This document shows positions 7,161 through 15,328 of a DNA stretch of 64,000 bases, in pieces. Below the pieces are notes generated by a model. The model made no database searches. It was not told the origin of the DNA and worked only from the letters and a program-made list of their open reading frames with translations. The stretch is from Nocardioides mangrovicus (GTDB taxonomy: Bacteria; Actinomycetota; Actinomycetes; Propionibacteriales; Nocardioidaceae). Position 1 is the first letter of the stretch. Each line of letters begins with the position of its first letter. The stretch is taken from contig NZ_RDBE01000007.1 in assembly GCF_003674065.1 (NCBI RefSeq), positions 564,085 through 628,084 on the forward strand. The letters are read 5' to 3'. The translations under genes were made by a program, and so were the position numbers.

Positions 7161-8404
7161 GACGCAGGCGCATCCTCGCGGCCGCGGGAGCCATCCTCTG
7201 GGTGGCTCTCGCGGCCGTGGCCGGTCCGGCGCGTGCCGACGGCCCGTGCCCGGCCGCAGAGCCGTGCATCGTGGTCCGGGCGCACGGCATCACCGAGCAG
7301 ACCTTCGTGGTCGACCCCACGCTGCTCGGCCAGATCGGCGACGTGACCAACGCGCAGTACACGACGTACACCGGCCGGGGCGGGGTACGTGACGACCCGT
7401 ACGTGGCCAAGGGTGCCTCGGTGGAGGCGGTGCTGCGCCAGTTCCACCTCGACGCCTCGGCGACCCGCGTCACCGCCAGCGCGGGACCCTCGGCCCGGCA
7501 GACCCTGCTCGACCAGACCGAGCTCGGCGGCGGTGCCTACGCCGGCGGGCTGGCGCCGGTGTTCTTCAGCGACAGCCCGCAGTTCATCCGCTTCGCCCGG
7601 CCGATGCGCAACGGCACCGACGCCAACTACCGCGACGTGTGGTCCGGCGACAGCGACGCTCCGGTCTACCTCGACGTCTACACCTCCGGCCGCGTGCTGC
7701 ACCCCGTGGTGAAGGCGTCCGCCACCAGCACCGAGGCCGGCCGGCAGGTCGGGTTCTCGGTGGGCTTCGTCGGCTACCACCCGGCCGGGCTCAGCTACGC
7801 CTGGACCTTCGGCGACGGCACGTCCAGCGCGGCCGCCGCGCCCCGGCACGCGTGGAAGAGCGGCGGCTCCTCGTACTCGGTGAACCTCACCGTCCGCGGT
7901 GCCGACGACGCGGCCGGCAGCGCCGACCCGGTGGTGGTCCGCGTCGGCAAGGCGCCGAAGCCGAAGGCGACCCACCACCAGTCCGGCACGGGCTCCGGCG
8001 GTAGCCACCAGCCCGTGACCGGTCCGAGCTCGGGGGCGGGCACCGGCCCGGGCAGTGCCACAGGGTCGGGCACCGGGGCCACCGGCACGCCGACGCCCTC
8101 GGCCTCGCCAGTGCCCACACCGACACCCAGCCCGAGCCCGCGGCCGCACCGGCCGCGTGCGGTCGCGGGCGAGCGCGTCCAGGGGGTGCTGCTGGTGGCC
8201 GACGCCGCCCCGCAGTCCGCGGCCCAGGTCCCCCGTGCCGAGGTCTCGGCCCGTCGTGCCGCCGCGGCTCGGGCCGCCGGCGCCCAGGGCTGGGACCGGC
8301 GGCTGCTGTGGGTGCTGCTGGTGCCCGGGCTGCTGCTGGTCGGCGTGGTAGGACAGTCCCGCTGGATCGCCCGACGCCTGCCCGTTCCCGCCTGGAGGAA
8401 GTAA
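7157..8404 (+). CDS. secreted, membrane-anchored PKD-domain protein of the tup operon
   Basis: A 415-residue protein, function unknown. Order: signal peptide (RRRRILAAAGAILWVALAAVAGPARA), a ~150-residue N-terminal domain with faint likeness to the small domain of molybdopterin oxidoreductases (PYVAKGASVEAVLRQFHLDASATRVTAS), a PKD domain around 205-280 with the typical YAWTFGDGT, a Ser/Thr/Pro/Gly-rich linker, and a C-terminal membrane helix (LLWVLLVPGLLLVGVVG) with a short basic tail. It would sit on the outer face of the membrane. I chose CTG at 7157, overlapping the tupA TGA and preceded by AAGGTG, because the first GTG (7202) would cut the signal peptide in half. If CTG is not used, the start is 7202. 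Confidence 0.75.
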   Translation: MRRRRILAAAGAILWVALAAVAGPARADGPCPAAEPCIVVRAHGITEQTFVVDPTLLGQIGDVTNAQYTTYTGRGGVRDDPYVAKGASVEAVLRQFHLDASATRVTASAGPSARQTLLDQTELGGGAYAGGLAPVFFSDSPQFIRFARPMRNGTDANYRDVWSGDSDAPVYLDVYTSGRVLHPVVKASATSTEAGRQVGFSVGFVGYHPAGLSYAWTFGDGTSSAAAAPRHAWKSGGSSYSVNLTVRGADDAAGSADPVVVRVGKAPKPKATHHQSGTGSGGSHQPVTGPSSGAGTGPGSATGSGTGATGTPTPSASPVPTPTPSPSPRPHRPRAVAGERVQGVLLVADAAPQSAAQVPRAEVSARRAAAARAAGAQGWDRRLLWVLLVPGLLLVGVVGQSRWIARRLPVPAWRK

Positions 8405-8411
8405 TCCGCCC

Positions 8412-9038
8412 ATGAGCCACGAGTTCTACCGGGTGGTCTTCAAGATCGCGGCGGTGCTCGAGCTGCCGGTCGTCGTCCTCACGGTGCTGGGCCTGGCCGT
8501 CGTCCTGGTCGAGGCCGGCGCCTTCGGCCTCGAGCTGGCCCAGCACACGCGTCGGCGGTTCCCCGCCCTGGTGGCGGCGACCGCCGAGGCCCGGACGCTG
8601 CTGGACGAGGGTCGCCGCGAGGAGGCCGGACGCCGGCTGCAGCAGGTGGCGTGGGCGCCGCGGATGAGCCGGGTGCTGAGCCGGTTCGCCGAGGTGGCCG
8701 GCGAGCCCGCGTCCGAGCCGCTGGTGGCCAAGCAGCTCGCCGACTTCGACTTCGCCTGCCAGCGCCGGCTCGGCCGTACCCGGTTGCTGGTGCGCGCCGG
8801 GCCGGCCCTGGGGCTCATGGGCACCCTGATCCCGCTCTCCCCGGCGCTGGAGGGGCTGGCCCGGGGCAACGTGTCGTCGCTGACCGACAACCTCCAGCTC
8901 GCCTTCAGCGTCACCGTGCTCGGTCTGCTGGTCGGCGTGGTGGCGTTCGGGCTGAGCCTGTTCCGCGACCGGCTCTACGGCCAGGACTTCTCCGACCTGG
9001 AGTACGTCGCCGCGGTGCTCACCGGGGACCAGCGGTGA
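8412..9038 (+). CDS. MotA/TolQ/ExbB proton-channel family protein
   Basis: A 208-residue membrane protein with three expected helices: about 13-36, 125-150 (RAGPALGLMGTLIPLSPALEGLA) and 163-188 (LQLAFSVTVLGLLVGVVAFGLSLF). The GPALGLMGTLIPL block is the hallmark of ExbB/TolQ. These proteins form the stator channel that uses the proton-motive force together with an ExbD/TolR partner. The next gene, overlapping by 4 bp, supplies such a partner. A standalone ExbB system is unexpected in an organism without an outer membrane; see findings. A Shine-Dalgarno GGAGGAAG lies just upstream. Confidence 0.88.
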   Translation: MSHEFYRVVFKIAAVLELPVVVLTVLGLAVVLVEAGAFGLELAQHTRRRFPALVAATAEARTLLDEGRREEAGRRLQQVAWAPRMSRVLSRFAEVAGEPASEPLVAKQLADFDFACQRRLGRTRLLVRAGPALGLMGTLIPLSPALEGLARGNVSSLTDNLQLAFSVTVLGLLVGVVAFGLSLFRDRLYGQDFSDLEYVAAVLTGDQR

Positions 9039-9391
9039 TCCGGGTCAGCCCGCGGGCCCACCGCACCGAGGACCGCTCCGGCGACCCCCTCGACGGCCTG
9101 GTCAACATGTTCGACATCGGCATCGTGCTCTCGCTGGGCTTCCTGCTGGCGGCGCTCTCGGCACTGAAGCTGTCGGCGTCGGTGACCGATCACGGGCTGA
9201 GCCGCGACTCGATCCAGGTGCCGCAGGACGCCCAGGTCTCCCCGGTGCCCACCGACGGCACCAAGGTGATCGGCCGCGGCACCCGGGTCGGCGAGGTGTA
9301 CCGGCTGCGCGACGGCCGGCTGGTGTACGTCACCACGCCCAGCCCGTCATCCAGCCCGTCGTCCAGCCCGTCGGCCAGCCCGACCCCGTGA
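9035..9391 (+). CDS. DUF2149 protein, ExbD-like single-span partner
   Basis: A 118-residue protein with one membrane helix at about 28-49 and a Ser/Pro repeat tail (SPSSSPSSSPS). The motif DPLDGLVNMFDIGIVLSLGFLL is DUF2149 and lines up with the ExbD/TolR helix, in which a single Asp (here D27) at the start of the helix is the proton-carrying residue. It overlaps the ExbB-like gene by 4 bp (GTGA) and the permease gene by 4 bp, so all three are translationally coupled. The C-terminal periplasmic part is short, unlike full-length ExbD. ExbD-like function is inference. Confidence 0.8.
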   Translation: MIRVSPRAHRTEDRSGDPLDGLVNMFDIGIVLSLGFLLAALSALKLSASVTDHGLSRDSIQVPQDAQVSPVPTDGTKVIGRGTRVGEVYRLRDGRLVYVTTPSPSSSPSSSPSASPTP

Positions 9392-10104
9392 CCTTCTTCG
9401 GGCAGGGCCTGCAGCAGGCGTGGGACCTCCTGCTGCACAACAACGCGGCGCTGCTGCAGGTGCTCGTGGTCACGCTGAAGGTGGCCGGGCTGTCGACGGC
9501 GATCGCGGTGGTGGTCGGGGTGCCGGCCGGCGTGGTGCTGGGCCTGGGCCGGTTCCGCGGCGTCGGGGTGCTTCGCGTCCTGGCCAACGTCGGGCTCGGC
9601 CTGCCGCCCGTCGTGGTGGGCGTGACGCTCGCCCTGCTGATGTTCCCGGCCGCGCCGCTGGGACGCTTCCACCTGATCTTCACCCTCCGCGGCGTCTACG
9701 TCGCCCAGACGGTGCTGGCCGTGCCCATCATCATCGCGCTGACCAGCTCGGCGGTGCGCGACGTCCCGCGCTCGCTGCTCGACCAGGCGCGGGCCTACGG
9801 CGCCTCGCGACGGGCACTGGGCGCGCTGGCGACACGGGAGGCGCGCGTCGGCATCCTCGCCGCGGTGATCGCCGCGGTCGGTTCGGGGCTCTCCGAGGTC
9901 GGCGCGGTGGTGCTCGTCGGCGGCAACATCGAGGGGGTCGACCAGACGCTGGCCAGCGCAGCGCTCGAGCGCGTGAACGCCGGCGACTTCGCCGGCGGGC
10001 TGGCGATCGGGATCCTGCTGCTCGCGCTCATCCTCGTCATCACCGCGGCGCTGACCTGGCTGCAGTTCGGCAACCGGCAGGAGGCCCGGGTGAAGGCGTC
10101 GTGA
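9388..10104 (+). CDS. tupB: TupB-like ABC transporter permease
   Basis: A 238-residue permease with five to six hydrophobic segments. The cytoplasmic coupling loop (RSLLDQARAYGASRRALGALATREARVGILAAVIAAVGSG...EVGAVVLVGGNIEG) is the EAA-type loop of tungstate/molybdate permeases. It forms the membrane channel for the oxyanion delivered by the TupA-like protein. Both ends overlap neighbours by 4 bp (GTGA), which fits one translated unit with the ATPase that follows. Confidence 0.88.
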   Translation: MTFFGQGLQQAWDLLLHNNAALLQVLVVTLKVAGLSTAIAVVVGVPAGVVLGLGRFRGVGVLRVLANVGLGLPPVVVGVTLALLMFPAAPLGRFHLIFTLRGVYVAQTVLAVPIIIALTSSAVRDVPRSLLDQARAYGASRRALGALATREARVGILAAVIAAVGSGLSEVGAVVLVGGNIEGVDQTLASAALERVNAGDFAGGLAIGILLLALILVITAALTWLQFGNRQEARVKAS

Positions 10105-11024
10105 GCCTGGTCGAGGCCCGCGCCGTCGCGGTGCGCCGGGGCCGGCGCGAGGTGGTCTGCGACGTCGACCTGGCCGTCGAGCGGGGCGAGGTGGTGGCGC
10201 TGCTGGGCCCCAACGGCGCCGGCAAGTCGACGCTGCTGGAGGCGTTGGGCGGGATCGTGCCCGTCGCGCGTGGCGACGTCGAGCGCTCCGGGCGTACGGC
10301 CACGGTGCTGCAGACCCCCGGGCTGGCCCGCCGCTCGGTGCGCGCCAACGTCGAGCTGGCGCTGGCCTGGTGGGGCGTGCCCCGCGCGCAGCGACGGCGC
10401 CGGGCCATGCAGGCGCTGGAGCGGATGCGGGCCGAGCACCTGGCCCGGCGGCCCGCAGCCGCGCTCTCTGGCGGCGAGCGACGCCGGGTGCACGTGGCCC
10501 GCGGCATCGCGGTGGAGCCCGACGTGCTGCTCCTCGACGAGCCGTTCGCCGGGCTCGACGGCGAGACCCACCAGGCGCTGGTCGAGGACACCTCCTCGGC
10601 GCTGCGCGAGGCGGCCGGTGCGGTGGTCGTGGTCGTCCACGACCGGGCCGACGCCTGGGCGCTGGCCGACCGGGTGGTGGTGATGATGCGAGGCGTCGTC
10701 GCCGCGCAGGGCGCGCCGCGCGAGCTGCTGGCGGCGCCGCCGAGCGAGGAGGTGGCGCGGTTCCTCGGCTACGACGGCCGGCTCGAGCGCGACGGGGGAG
10801 TGCTGCTCACCCGGCCGGCGGGCGTCGTCGCCGACGGTCCCGAGCAGGGCACCGTCACCCGGGTGATCGGCCAGGAGGACGGCGTGCTGGCCGAGGTACG
10901 GCTGCCCGACGGCACCGTGCGGTGCCGGTTCCCGCGGCCGGTGGCGGTGGGCGACACCGTGGGCGTGGGTCTGGGCGAGGGCGTCATACGCTTCGGCCAT
11001 GGCGGAGTTCCTGAGGATCGGTGA
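10101..11024 (+). CDS. tupC: TupC-like ABC transporter ATPase with C-terminal TOBE-type domain
   Basis: A 307-residue ATPase. Walker A GPNGAGKST is at 36-44, the signature is LSGGERRR, Walker B is VLLLDEPFAG, and the switch histidine lies in VVVVHDRAD. The last ~55 residues (GTVTRVIGQEDGVLAEVRLPDGTV...VGDTVGVGLG) resemble a TOBE/Mop-like fold that binds the transported oxyanion and may feed back on transport. It starts at a GTG overlapping tupB by 4 bp, and its 3' end overlaps the HTH-TOBE gene by 26 bp. Confidence 0.9.
   Translation: MSLVEARAVAVRRGRREVVCDVDLAVERGEVVALLGPNGAGKSTLLEALGGIVPVARGDVERSGRTATVLQTPGLARRSVRANVELALAWWGVPRAQRRRRAMQALERMRAEHLARRPAAALSGGERRRVHVARGIAVEPDVLLLDEPFAGLDGETHQALVEDTSSALREAAGAVVVVVHDRADAWALADRVVVMMRGVVAAQGAPRELLAAPPSEEVARFLGYDGRLERDGGVLLTRPAGVVADGPEQGTVTRVIGQEDGVLAEVRLPDGTVRCRFPRPVAVGDTVGVGLGEGVIRFGHGGVPEDR
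10987..10992 (+). promoter_or_regulatory. possible internal -10 box TACGCT before the HTH-TOBE gene
   Basis: TACGCT lies inside the end of tupC and ends six bases before the ATG at 10999. This geometry repeats that of other leaderless-type promoters in the window. It could give the regulator its own transcript, independent of the long operon. Weak evidence because the region is coding. Confidence 0.25.
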
Positions 11025-11373
11025 GGTGGCGCAGGCCGTCGGGGTCAGCGTCGACACGCTGCGCCGGTGGGAGAGCCAGGGCCGCGTCACTTTCGAGCGC
11101 CAGGGCAACCAGCGGGTGCTGCCGGCCGCCGCGCTGCGTCCGCTGATGGCCTCGGTGGCTGCCACCCCGGGCACGTCCTCGGCCCGCAACCGCTTCCACG
11201 GCATCGTCACCGACATCGTCCGCGACACCGTGATGGCCAAGGTGGAGATGGCGTGCGGGGAGTTCCGCGTCGTGTCCTTGATGAGCCGTGAGGCCGCCGA
11301 CGACCTCGGCCTGGAGGTCGGCAGTGCCGCCACCGCCGTCGTCAAGGCCACCAACGTGATCGTCGAGAAGTAG
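10999..11373 (+). CDS. MerR-type HTH plus TOBE (Mop) molybdate/tungstate-binding regulator
   Basis: A 124-residue two-domain protein. Residues 4-47 are a MerR/excisionase-like winged HTH (LRIGEVAQAVGVSVDTLRRWESQGRV). Residues 62-124 are a TOBE domain (SARNRFHGIVTDIVRDTVMAKVEM...VGSAATAVVKATNVIV), which binds molybdate or tungstate. Such proteins are thought to sense the oxyanion and regulate its uptake genes. The overlap with tupC makes it the likely regulator of the tup operon and supports an oxyanion as substrate. A binding site was not identified. Confidence 0.88.
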   Translation: MAEFLRIGEVAQAVGVSVDTLRRWESQGRVTFERQGNQRVLPAAALRPLMASVAATPGTSSARNRFHGIVTDIVRDTVMAKVEMACGEFRVVSLMSREAADDLGLEVGSAATAVVKATNVIVEK

Positions 11374-11377
11374 CGCC

Positions 11378-11797
11378 GTGGCGACTCGCGTCTACACCGA
11401 CGGCGCCTGCCGCGGGAACCCCGGTCCGGGCGGCTGGGCCTGGGCCGTCGACGACGGTCCGCAGGCCGCCGGCGGCGACCCGGCCACCACCAACCAGCGC
11501 ATGGAGATCCGGGCCGCCTGGGAGGCCGTGCAGGCGCTTCCGGGCGACCTGGTGGTGGTCAGCGACTCCACCTACGTCGTCAACTGCTTCCGCAACAGGT
11601 GGTACGTCGGCTGGCACCGCCGCGGCTGGGTGAACTCGGCGAGGAAGCCCGTGGCCAACCGCGACCTGTGGGAGCCGTTCATCGAGCTCGTCCTCCAGCG
11701 CGGTGACGTCACCTTCGACTGGGTCAAGGGCCACTCGGGGGACAAGATGAACGACCTCGTCGACCGGTTGGCCGTCGCGGAGAGCCAGCGGTTCTGA
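11378..11797 (+). CDS. rnhA: ribonuclease H (RNase HI family)
   Basis: A 139-residue enzyme that cuts the RNA strand of RNA-DNA hybrids. The four acidic catalytic residues are present: D in YTDGACRGNPG (residue 8), E in NQRMEIRAA (~43), D in VVVSDSTYVV (~64), and the last D in DKMNDLVDRLA (~126). The basic-protrusion tryptophans (WYVGWHRRGW) are kept. The GTG start lies 4 bases after the HTH-TOBE stop, so it may be co-transcribed. It converges with the CoA lyase gene across 15 bp. Confidence 0.93.
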   Translation: MATRVYTDGACRGNPGPGGWAWAVDDGPQAAGGDPATTNQRMEIRAAWEAVQALPGDLVVVSDSTYVVNCFRNRWYVGWHRRGWVNSARKPVANRDLWEPFIELVLQRGDVTFDWVKGHSGDKMNDLVDRLAVAESQRF

Positions 11798-11812
11798 GGC
11801 GTCCCCGGTGAG

Positions 11813-12673
11813 TCAGCGGCCCCGTATTGCGGCCTGCATGTCGAGCACCCGCTGGGCGGTCTCGACGTGGAGGTTCTCGATCATGCGGCCGTTGTAGGTG
11901 ACGACTCCGGTGCCGGCGCCGTCCTCCCAGGCCTGCAGGATGCCCTCGGCCTCCTCGACCTCCGCGGCCGACGGCGCGAAGGCGGTGTTCGCGCCCTCGA
12001 CCTGGCCGGGGTGGATGAGGGTCTTGCCGTCGAAGCCCAGCTCGCGGCCCTGGCGGCACTCGGCGAGGAAGCCGTCGGTGTCGCGGACGTCGTTGTAGAC
12101 GCCGTCGAGGATCGCGATGCCGGCGGCGCGGGCGGCCAGCACCGACAGCTGCAGCGAGACGTGCACCGGGGCACGGCCCGGCACGTGCTGGGCGTAGAGC
12201 TCCTTGACCAGGTCGTTGGTGCCCATCACCAGGACGGCGAGCCGGGGCGAGGCCGCCGCGATCTCGCGGACGTCGAAGATCGCCCCGGGCGTCTCGATCA
12301 TCGCCCACAGCTGCGTGCGCTCGGGGGCGCCGGCCCACTCCAGTGCCGTGGCCAGGGCCCGCACCTGGTCGGCGGAGCCGACCTTGGGCACCAAGATCGC
12401 GTCGGGTCCGGCCTTAGCCGCCGCGACGAGGTCGGCCGCGTGCCACTCGGTGCCCACGCCGTTGACGCGGATGACCAGCTCGCGGCCGCCGTACTCGCCG
12501 CTGCCGACGGCGGCGGCCGCCGCCGCTCGGGCCTCGTCCTTCGCGCCCGGCGCGACGGCGTCCTCGAGGTCGAAGATGATCGCGTCGACGGGCAGCGTCT
12601 TCGCCTTCTCCAGCGCCTTGGGGTTGGAGCTGGGCATGTAGAGCACCGACCGGCGCGGTGAGTAGTCGCTCAT
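11813..12673 (-). CDS. CitE-like HpcH/HpaI aldolase / CoA-ester lyase
   Basis: A 286-residue TIM-barrel lyase of the citrate lyase beta / malyl-CoA lyase group. Key features are FDLEDAVAPGAKDEAR (metal and acid residues), VPKVGSADQV, WAMIETPGAI (metal-binding Glu), VMGTNDLVKE and GKTLIHPGQVEGAN. It probably cleaves a hydroxyacyl-CoA such as malyl-, methylmalyl- or citramalyl-CoA. It starts at ATG 12673, overlapping the stop of the paralogous lyase upstream by 4 bp (ATGA), so the two are made together. Exact substrate is not decided by sequence. Confidence 0.88.
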   Translation of the reverse strand: MSDYSPRRSVLYMPSSNPKALEKAKTLPVDAIIFDLEDAVAPGAKDEARAAAAAAVGSGEYGGRELVIRVNGVGTEWHAADLVAAAKAGPDAILVPKVGSADQVRALATALEWAGAPERTQLWAMIETPGAIFDVREIAAASPRLAVLVMGTNDLVKELYAQHVPGRAPVHVSLQLSVLAARAAGIAILDGVYNDVRDTDGFLAECRQGRELGFDGKTLIHPGQVEGANTAFAPSAAEVEEAEGILQAWEDGAGTGVVTYNGRMIENLHVETAQRVLDMQAAIRGR

Positions 12674-13743
12674 GACGCGTAGAGCTCCTTCAGGGTCGGG
12701 TCGACCTCGGCCAGCTGGTCGGCCAGCCGCACCATCACCAGGCACTGCTTGAGGGAGGCGTCGTCCTCCATCTTGCCGTCGAGCATGACGGCGCCGGTGC
12801 CGTCGCCGCCCATCTCCTCGAAGGCCGCCACGACGCGGCGGGCGTGCGCGACGTCGTCGGCGGTGGGGCTGAAGACCCGGCTGGCGATGGCGACCTGCTT
12901 GGGGTGCAGCGACCATGCGCCGACGCAGCCCAGCAGGAAGGCGTTGCGGAACTGGTCCTCGCAGGCCACGACGTCGGCGATGTCGCCGAAGGGGCCGTAG
13001 TAGGGGTAGATGCCGTTCATCACGCAGGCGTCGACCATGCGGGAGATCGTGTAGTGCCACAGGTCCTGCTGGTAGACCGCGCGGCTCGGCGACTCGATCG
13101 CCTCGGCCGAGCCGTCGGCGGGGTCCTGGCGCACGAGGTAGCCCGGGTGGCCGCCGCCGACGCGGGTGGTCTTCATCCGCCGGTCGGCGGCCAGGTCGGC
13201 GGGCCCCAGCGAGATGCCCTGCATGCGCGGCGAGGCGGCGCAGATCTCCTCGACGTTGGCCACCCCGCGCGCGGTCTCAAGGATCGCGTGCACCAGCACC
13301 GGGCGCGTGAGGCCGGCCTTGGCCTCCAGCTGGGCCAGCAGCCGGTCGACGTAGTGGATGTCCTCGGCACCCTCGACCTTGGGCACCATGACGACGTCGA
13401 GGACGTCGCCGATCTCGGTGACCAGCGTCGTCAGGTCGTCCAGCCCCCAGGGGGAGTCGAGGGAGTTGACGCGGGTCCACAGCTGCGTGGCGCCGAAGTC
13501 GGTCTCCTTCGCGATGCGGACCAGGCCCTCGCGCGCTGCCGCCTTGTTGTCGGCCTTCACCGCGTCCTCGAGGTTGCCCAGCAGCACGTCGACGGTGCCG
13601 ACCATGTCGGGCACCTTCGCGGCCATCTTGGGGTTGGAGGGGTCGAAGAAGTGGATCGCCCGCGAGGGGCGTGCCGGGATCTCGGTCAGCGGTGCCGGAG
13701 CACCCACCGCGAGCGGGCGGAAGAAGTCCTTGGCCGAACGCAT
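12670..13743 (-). CDS. malyl-CoA lyase-like HpcH/HpaI aldolase
   Basis: A 357-residue paralogue of the gene downstream, longer than CitE and nearer in layout to L-malyl-CoA/beta-methylmalyl-CoA lyases. Seen: AIHFFDPSNPKMAAKVPDM, LGNLEDAVKADNK (acid cluster), VVMVPKVEG, AILETARGVANVEEI (metal-ligand Glu), SLGPADLAADRRMKT and SLHPKQVAIA. Expected reaction is reversible cleavage to glyoxylate and an acyl-CoA. The ATG at 13743 begins where family similarity begins. It follows an ABC ATPase gene by 10 bases on the same strand; the functional link to that exporter is unclear. Confidence 0.87.
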   Translation of the reverse strand: MRSAKDFFRPLAVGAPAPLTEIPARPSRAIHFFDPSNPKMAAKVPDMVGTVDVLLGNLEDAVKADNKAAAREGLVRIAKETDFGATQLWTRVNSLDSPWGLDDLTTLVTEIGDVLDVVMVPKVEGAEDIHYVDRLLAQLEAKAGLTRPVLVHAILETARGVANVEEICAASPRMQGISLGPADLAADRRMKTTRVGGGHPGYLVRQDPADGSAEAIESPSRAVYQQDLWHYTISRMVDACVMNGIYPYYGPFGDIADVVACEDQFRNAFLLGCVGAWSLHPKQVAIASRVFSPTADDVAHARRVVAAFEEMGGDGTGAVMLDGKMEDDASLKQCLVMVRLADQLAEVDPTLKELYAS

Positions 13744-13753
13744 GCTGCGGAAC

Positions 13754-14449
13754 CTAGCAATGCGTCGGCCCCGCGCGGTGTGACCCATCTCGCTGTCGCT
13801 CTTTCGGTACCCACCTCGCCACACCCTGGTCCAGCGCGAGCTCGGCGTCGGCGCGCGCGGCCGCCTCGGGGTCGTGGGTGGACATGACGACGACGGCGCC
13901 GCGGTCGGCCTCGGCCCGCATGACCGCGATCATCCGCTCGCGGTTGGTCGCGTCGAGGTCGCTGGTCGGCTCGTCGGCCAGCAGTACGTGGGCGTGGGCC
14001 GCGAACGCCCGCGCCAGGGCCACCCGCTGCTGCTGACCGCCCGAGAGCTCCTCGACCAGGTGCCCGCCGGACTCCTCGAGCCCGACCACTGCGAGCGCGT
14101 CGTCGGCCCGCTTGCGCGCGGCGGCAGGGCGCACGCCGACGGCGAGCAGCGGCACCAGTGCGTTCTCGTACGCCGTCAGCGCGGTGGCCAGGCCGTTGCC
14201 CTGCGGCACCAGGACGACGCCGAGGGCGGCGGCCTGCTCACGGTCGCCGATCACGACGTCGTCGACGCGGACCTCGCCCTGCGTGGGCCGCAGGGCGCCG
14301 GCCAGGGCCCAGAGCAGCGAGGTCTTGCCGGCCCCGGAGGGACCGGTGACGGCCACGAAGCGGCCGGCGGGTACGTCGAGGTCCACGGGCTGCAGCGCGA
14401 CGAGGTCGCCGTAGCTCACCGACAGCGAGGTGGCACGCAGACCGGTCAT
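13754..14449 (-). CDS. ABC transporter ATPase, LolD/MacB-like
   Basis: A 231-residue ATPase. Walker A GPSGAGKTS is near 36-44, the intact signature LSGGQQQR is around 134-141, Walker B is VLLADEPTSDLD, and the switch His is in STHDPE. It starts with an ATG overlapping the preceding ATPase by 4 bp. The SDLD D-loop and small size fit the LolD/MacB group that drives FtsX-type permeases by mechanotransmission. With the neighbouring ATPase it can form the heterodimeric motor of the large permease upstream. Confidence 0.88.
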   Translation of the reverse strand: MTGLRATSLSVSYGDLVALQPVDLDVPAGRFVAVTGPSGAGKTSLLWALAGALRPTQGEVRVDDVVIGDREQAAALGVVLVPQGNGLATALTAYENALVPLLAVGVRPAAARKRADDALAVVGLEESGGHLVEELSGGQQQRVALARAFAAHAHVLLADEPTSDLDATNRERMIAVMRAEADRGAVVVMSTHDPEAAARADAELALDQGVARWVPKERQRDGSHRAGPTHC

Positions 14450-15318
14450 CGGCGGTCGTCCTCGGGGAGCAGGGTGTAGTGGTCGTCCTCGGGGTCGCGG
14501 TGGAACCGCACCAGCGTCCCCGGCGGCAGCTCGTCGCGCACCTGGCTGGGCAGCGGCAGGAACCCGTCGGCGGTGACCACCGAGTACTCCTCACCGCTGC
14601 GGCCCTCGCCGCCGACGCGGCCGTCGCGGATGGTGACCGTGCGCGGCAGCGCGGCCGCCACCTCGGGGTCGTGGGTGACCAGGATGACGGTGGTGCCGTA
14701 GGTGCGGTTGATCCAGCCGATCCGCTCCAGCACCTGGTCGCGCGCGTCGTGGTCGAGCTGGCTGGTCGGCTCGTCGGCCAGCAGCACGCCGGGCCGGGTC
14801 GCGACGGTGGCGGCGATCGCGGCCAGCTGCAGGTGGCCGGGCGTGAGGGTGCTCAGCGGCCGGTCGACCTCGGCGTCGGCCAGCCCGACCTGCTCGAGCA
14901 CCTCGGTCGGCGCGGGGAGGTCCTTGCCGCCGCGCCGGGCGACGGTCTGGGCGAAGGCGACGTTCTGGCGAGCCGAGTAGTAGGGGAGCAGGTTGCGGGT
15001 GGCGCCCTGCAGCATCAGCGCGACCTCGCGCGAGCGCAGGTCGTCGAGCTCCTTCGGCGAGATCGTCGACAGCTCGTGCGGACCAACCCGGATCTTGCCG
15101 GCGCTGGGGCGGAAGAGCCCGCCTAGCAGGCTGAGCAGCGTCGACTTGCCCGCGCCCGACGGCCCCAGCAGGCCGATGAACTCACCGGCCCGCACCTCCA
15201 GGTCGACGCCCGAGAGCGCGGCGACGTCGTGTCCCTCCGCGTGGTAGATGTGCACCAGCCCGTGGGTGCTGACCGGCAGCCCGGCCCGGGGCTGGCGATC
15301 GCTCACAGCGTCTGTCAC
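14446..15318 (-). CDS. ABC transporter ATPase with degenerate signature and C-terminal extension
   Basis: A 290-residue ATPase. Walker A GPSGAGKST and Walker B VLLADEPTSQLD are intact with H in VTHDPE, but the LSGGQ signature is replaced by LTPGH (LSTLTPGHLQLAA). The last ~50 residues form an extra segment (DGFLPLPSQVRDELPPGTLVRF) of unknown role. One degenerate partner beside one normal partner is the pattern of asymmetric heterodimeric ABC motors. It lies 10 bases after the permease and overlaps the second ATPase by 4 bp. Confidence 0.85.
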   Translation of the reverse strand: MTDAVSDRQPRAGLPVSTHGLVHIYHAEGHDVAALSGVDLEVRAGEFIGLLGPSGAGKSTLLSLLGGLFRPSAGKIRVGPHELSTISPKELDDLRSREVALMLQGATRNLLPYYSARQNVAFAQTVARRGGKDLPAPTEVLEQVGLADAEVDRPLSTLTPGHLQLAAIAATVATRPGVLLADEPTSQLDHDARDQVLERIGWINRTYGTTVILVTHDPEVAAALPRTVTIRDGRVGGEGRSGEEYSVVTADGFLPLPSQVRDELPPGTLVRFHRDPEDDHYTLLPEDDRR

Positions 15319-15328
15319 GGCGTCCCTC

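Noticed and set aside
8412-9391. Flagellar stator MotA/MotB
   Set aside because: The second protein lacks an OmpA-like peptidoglycan-binding domain and no flagellar genes are present; ExbB/DUF2149 fits better.
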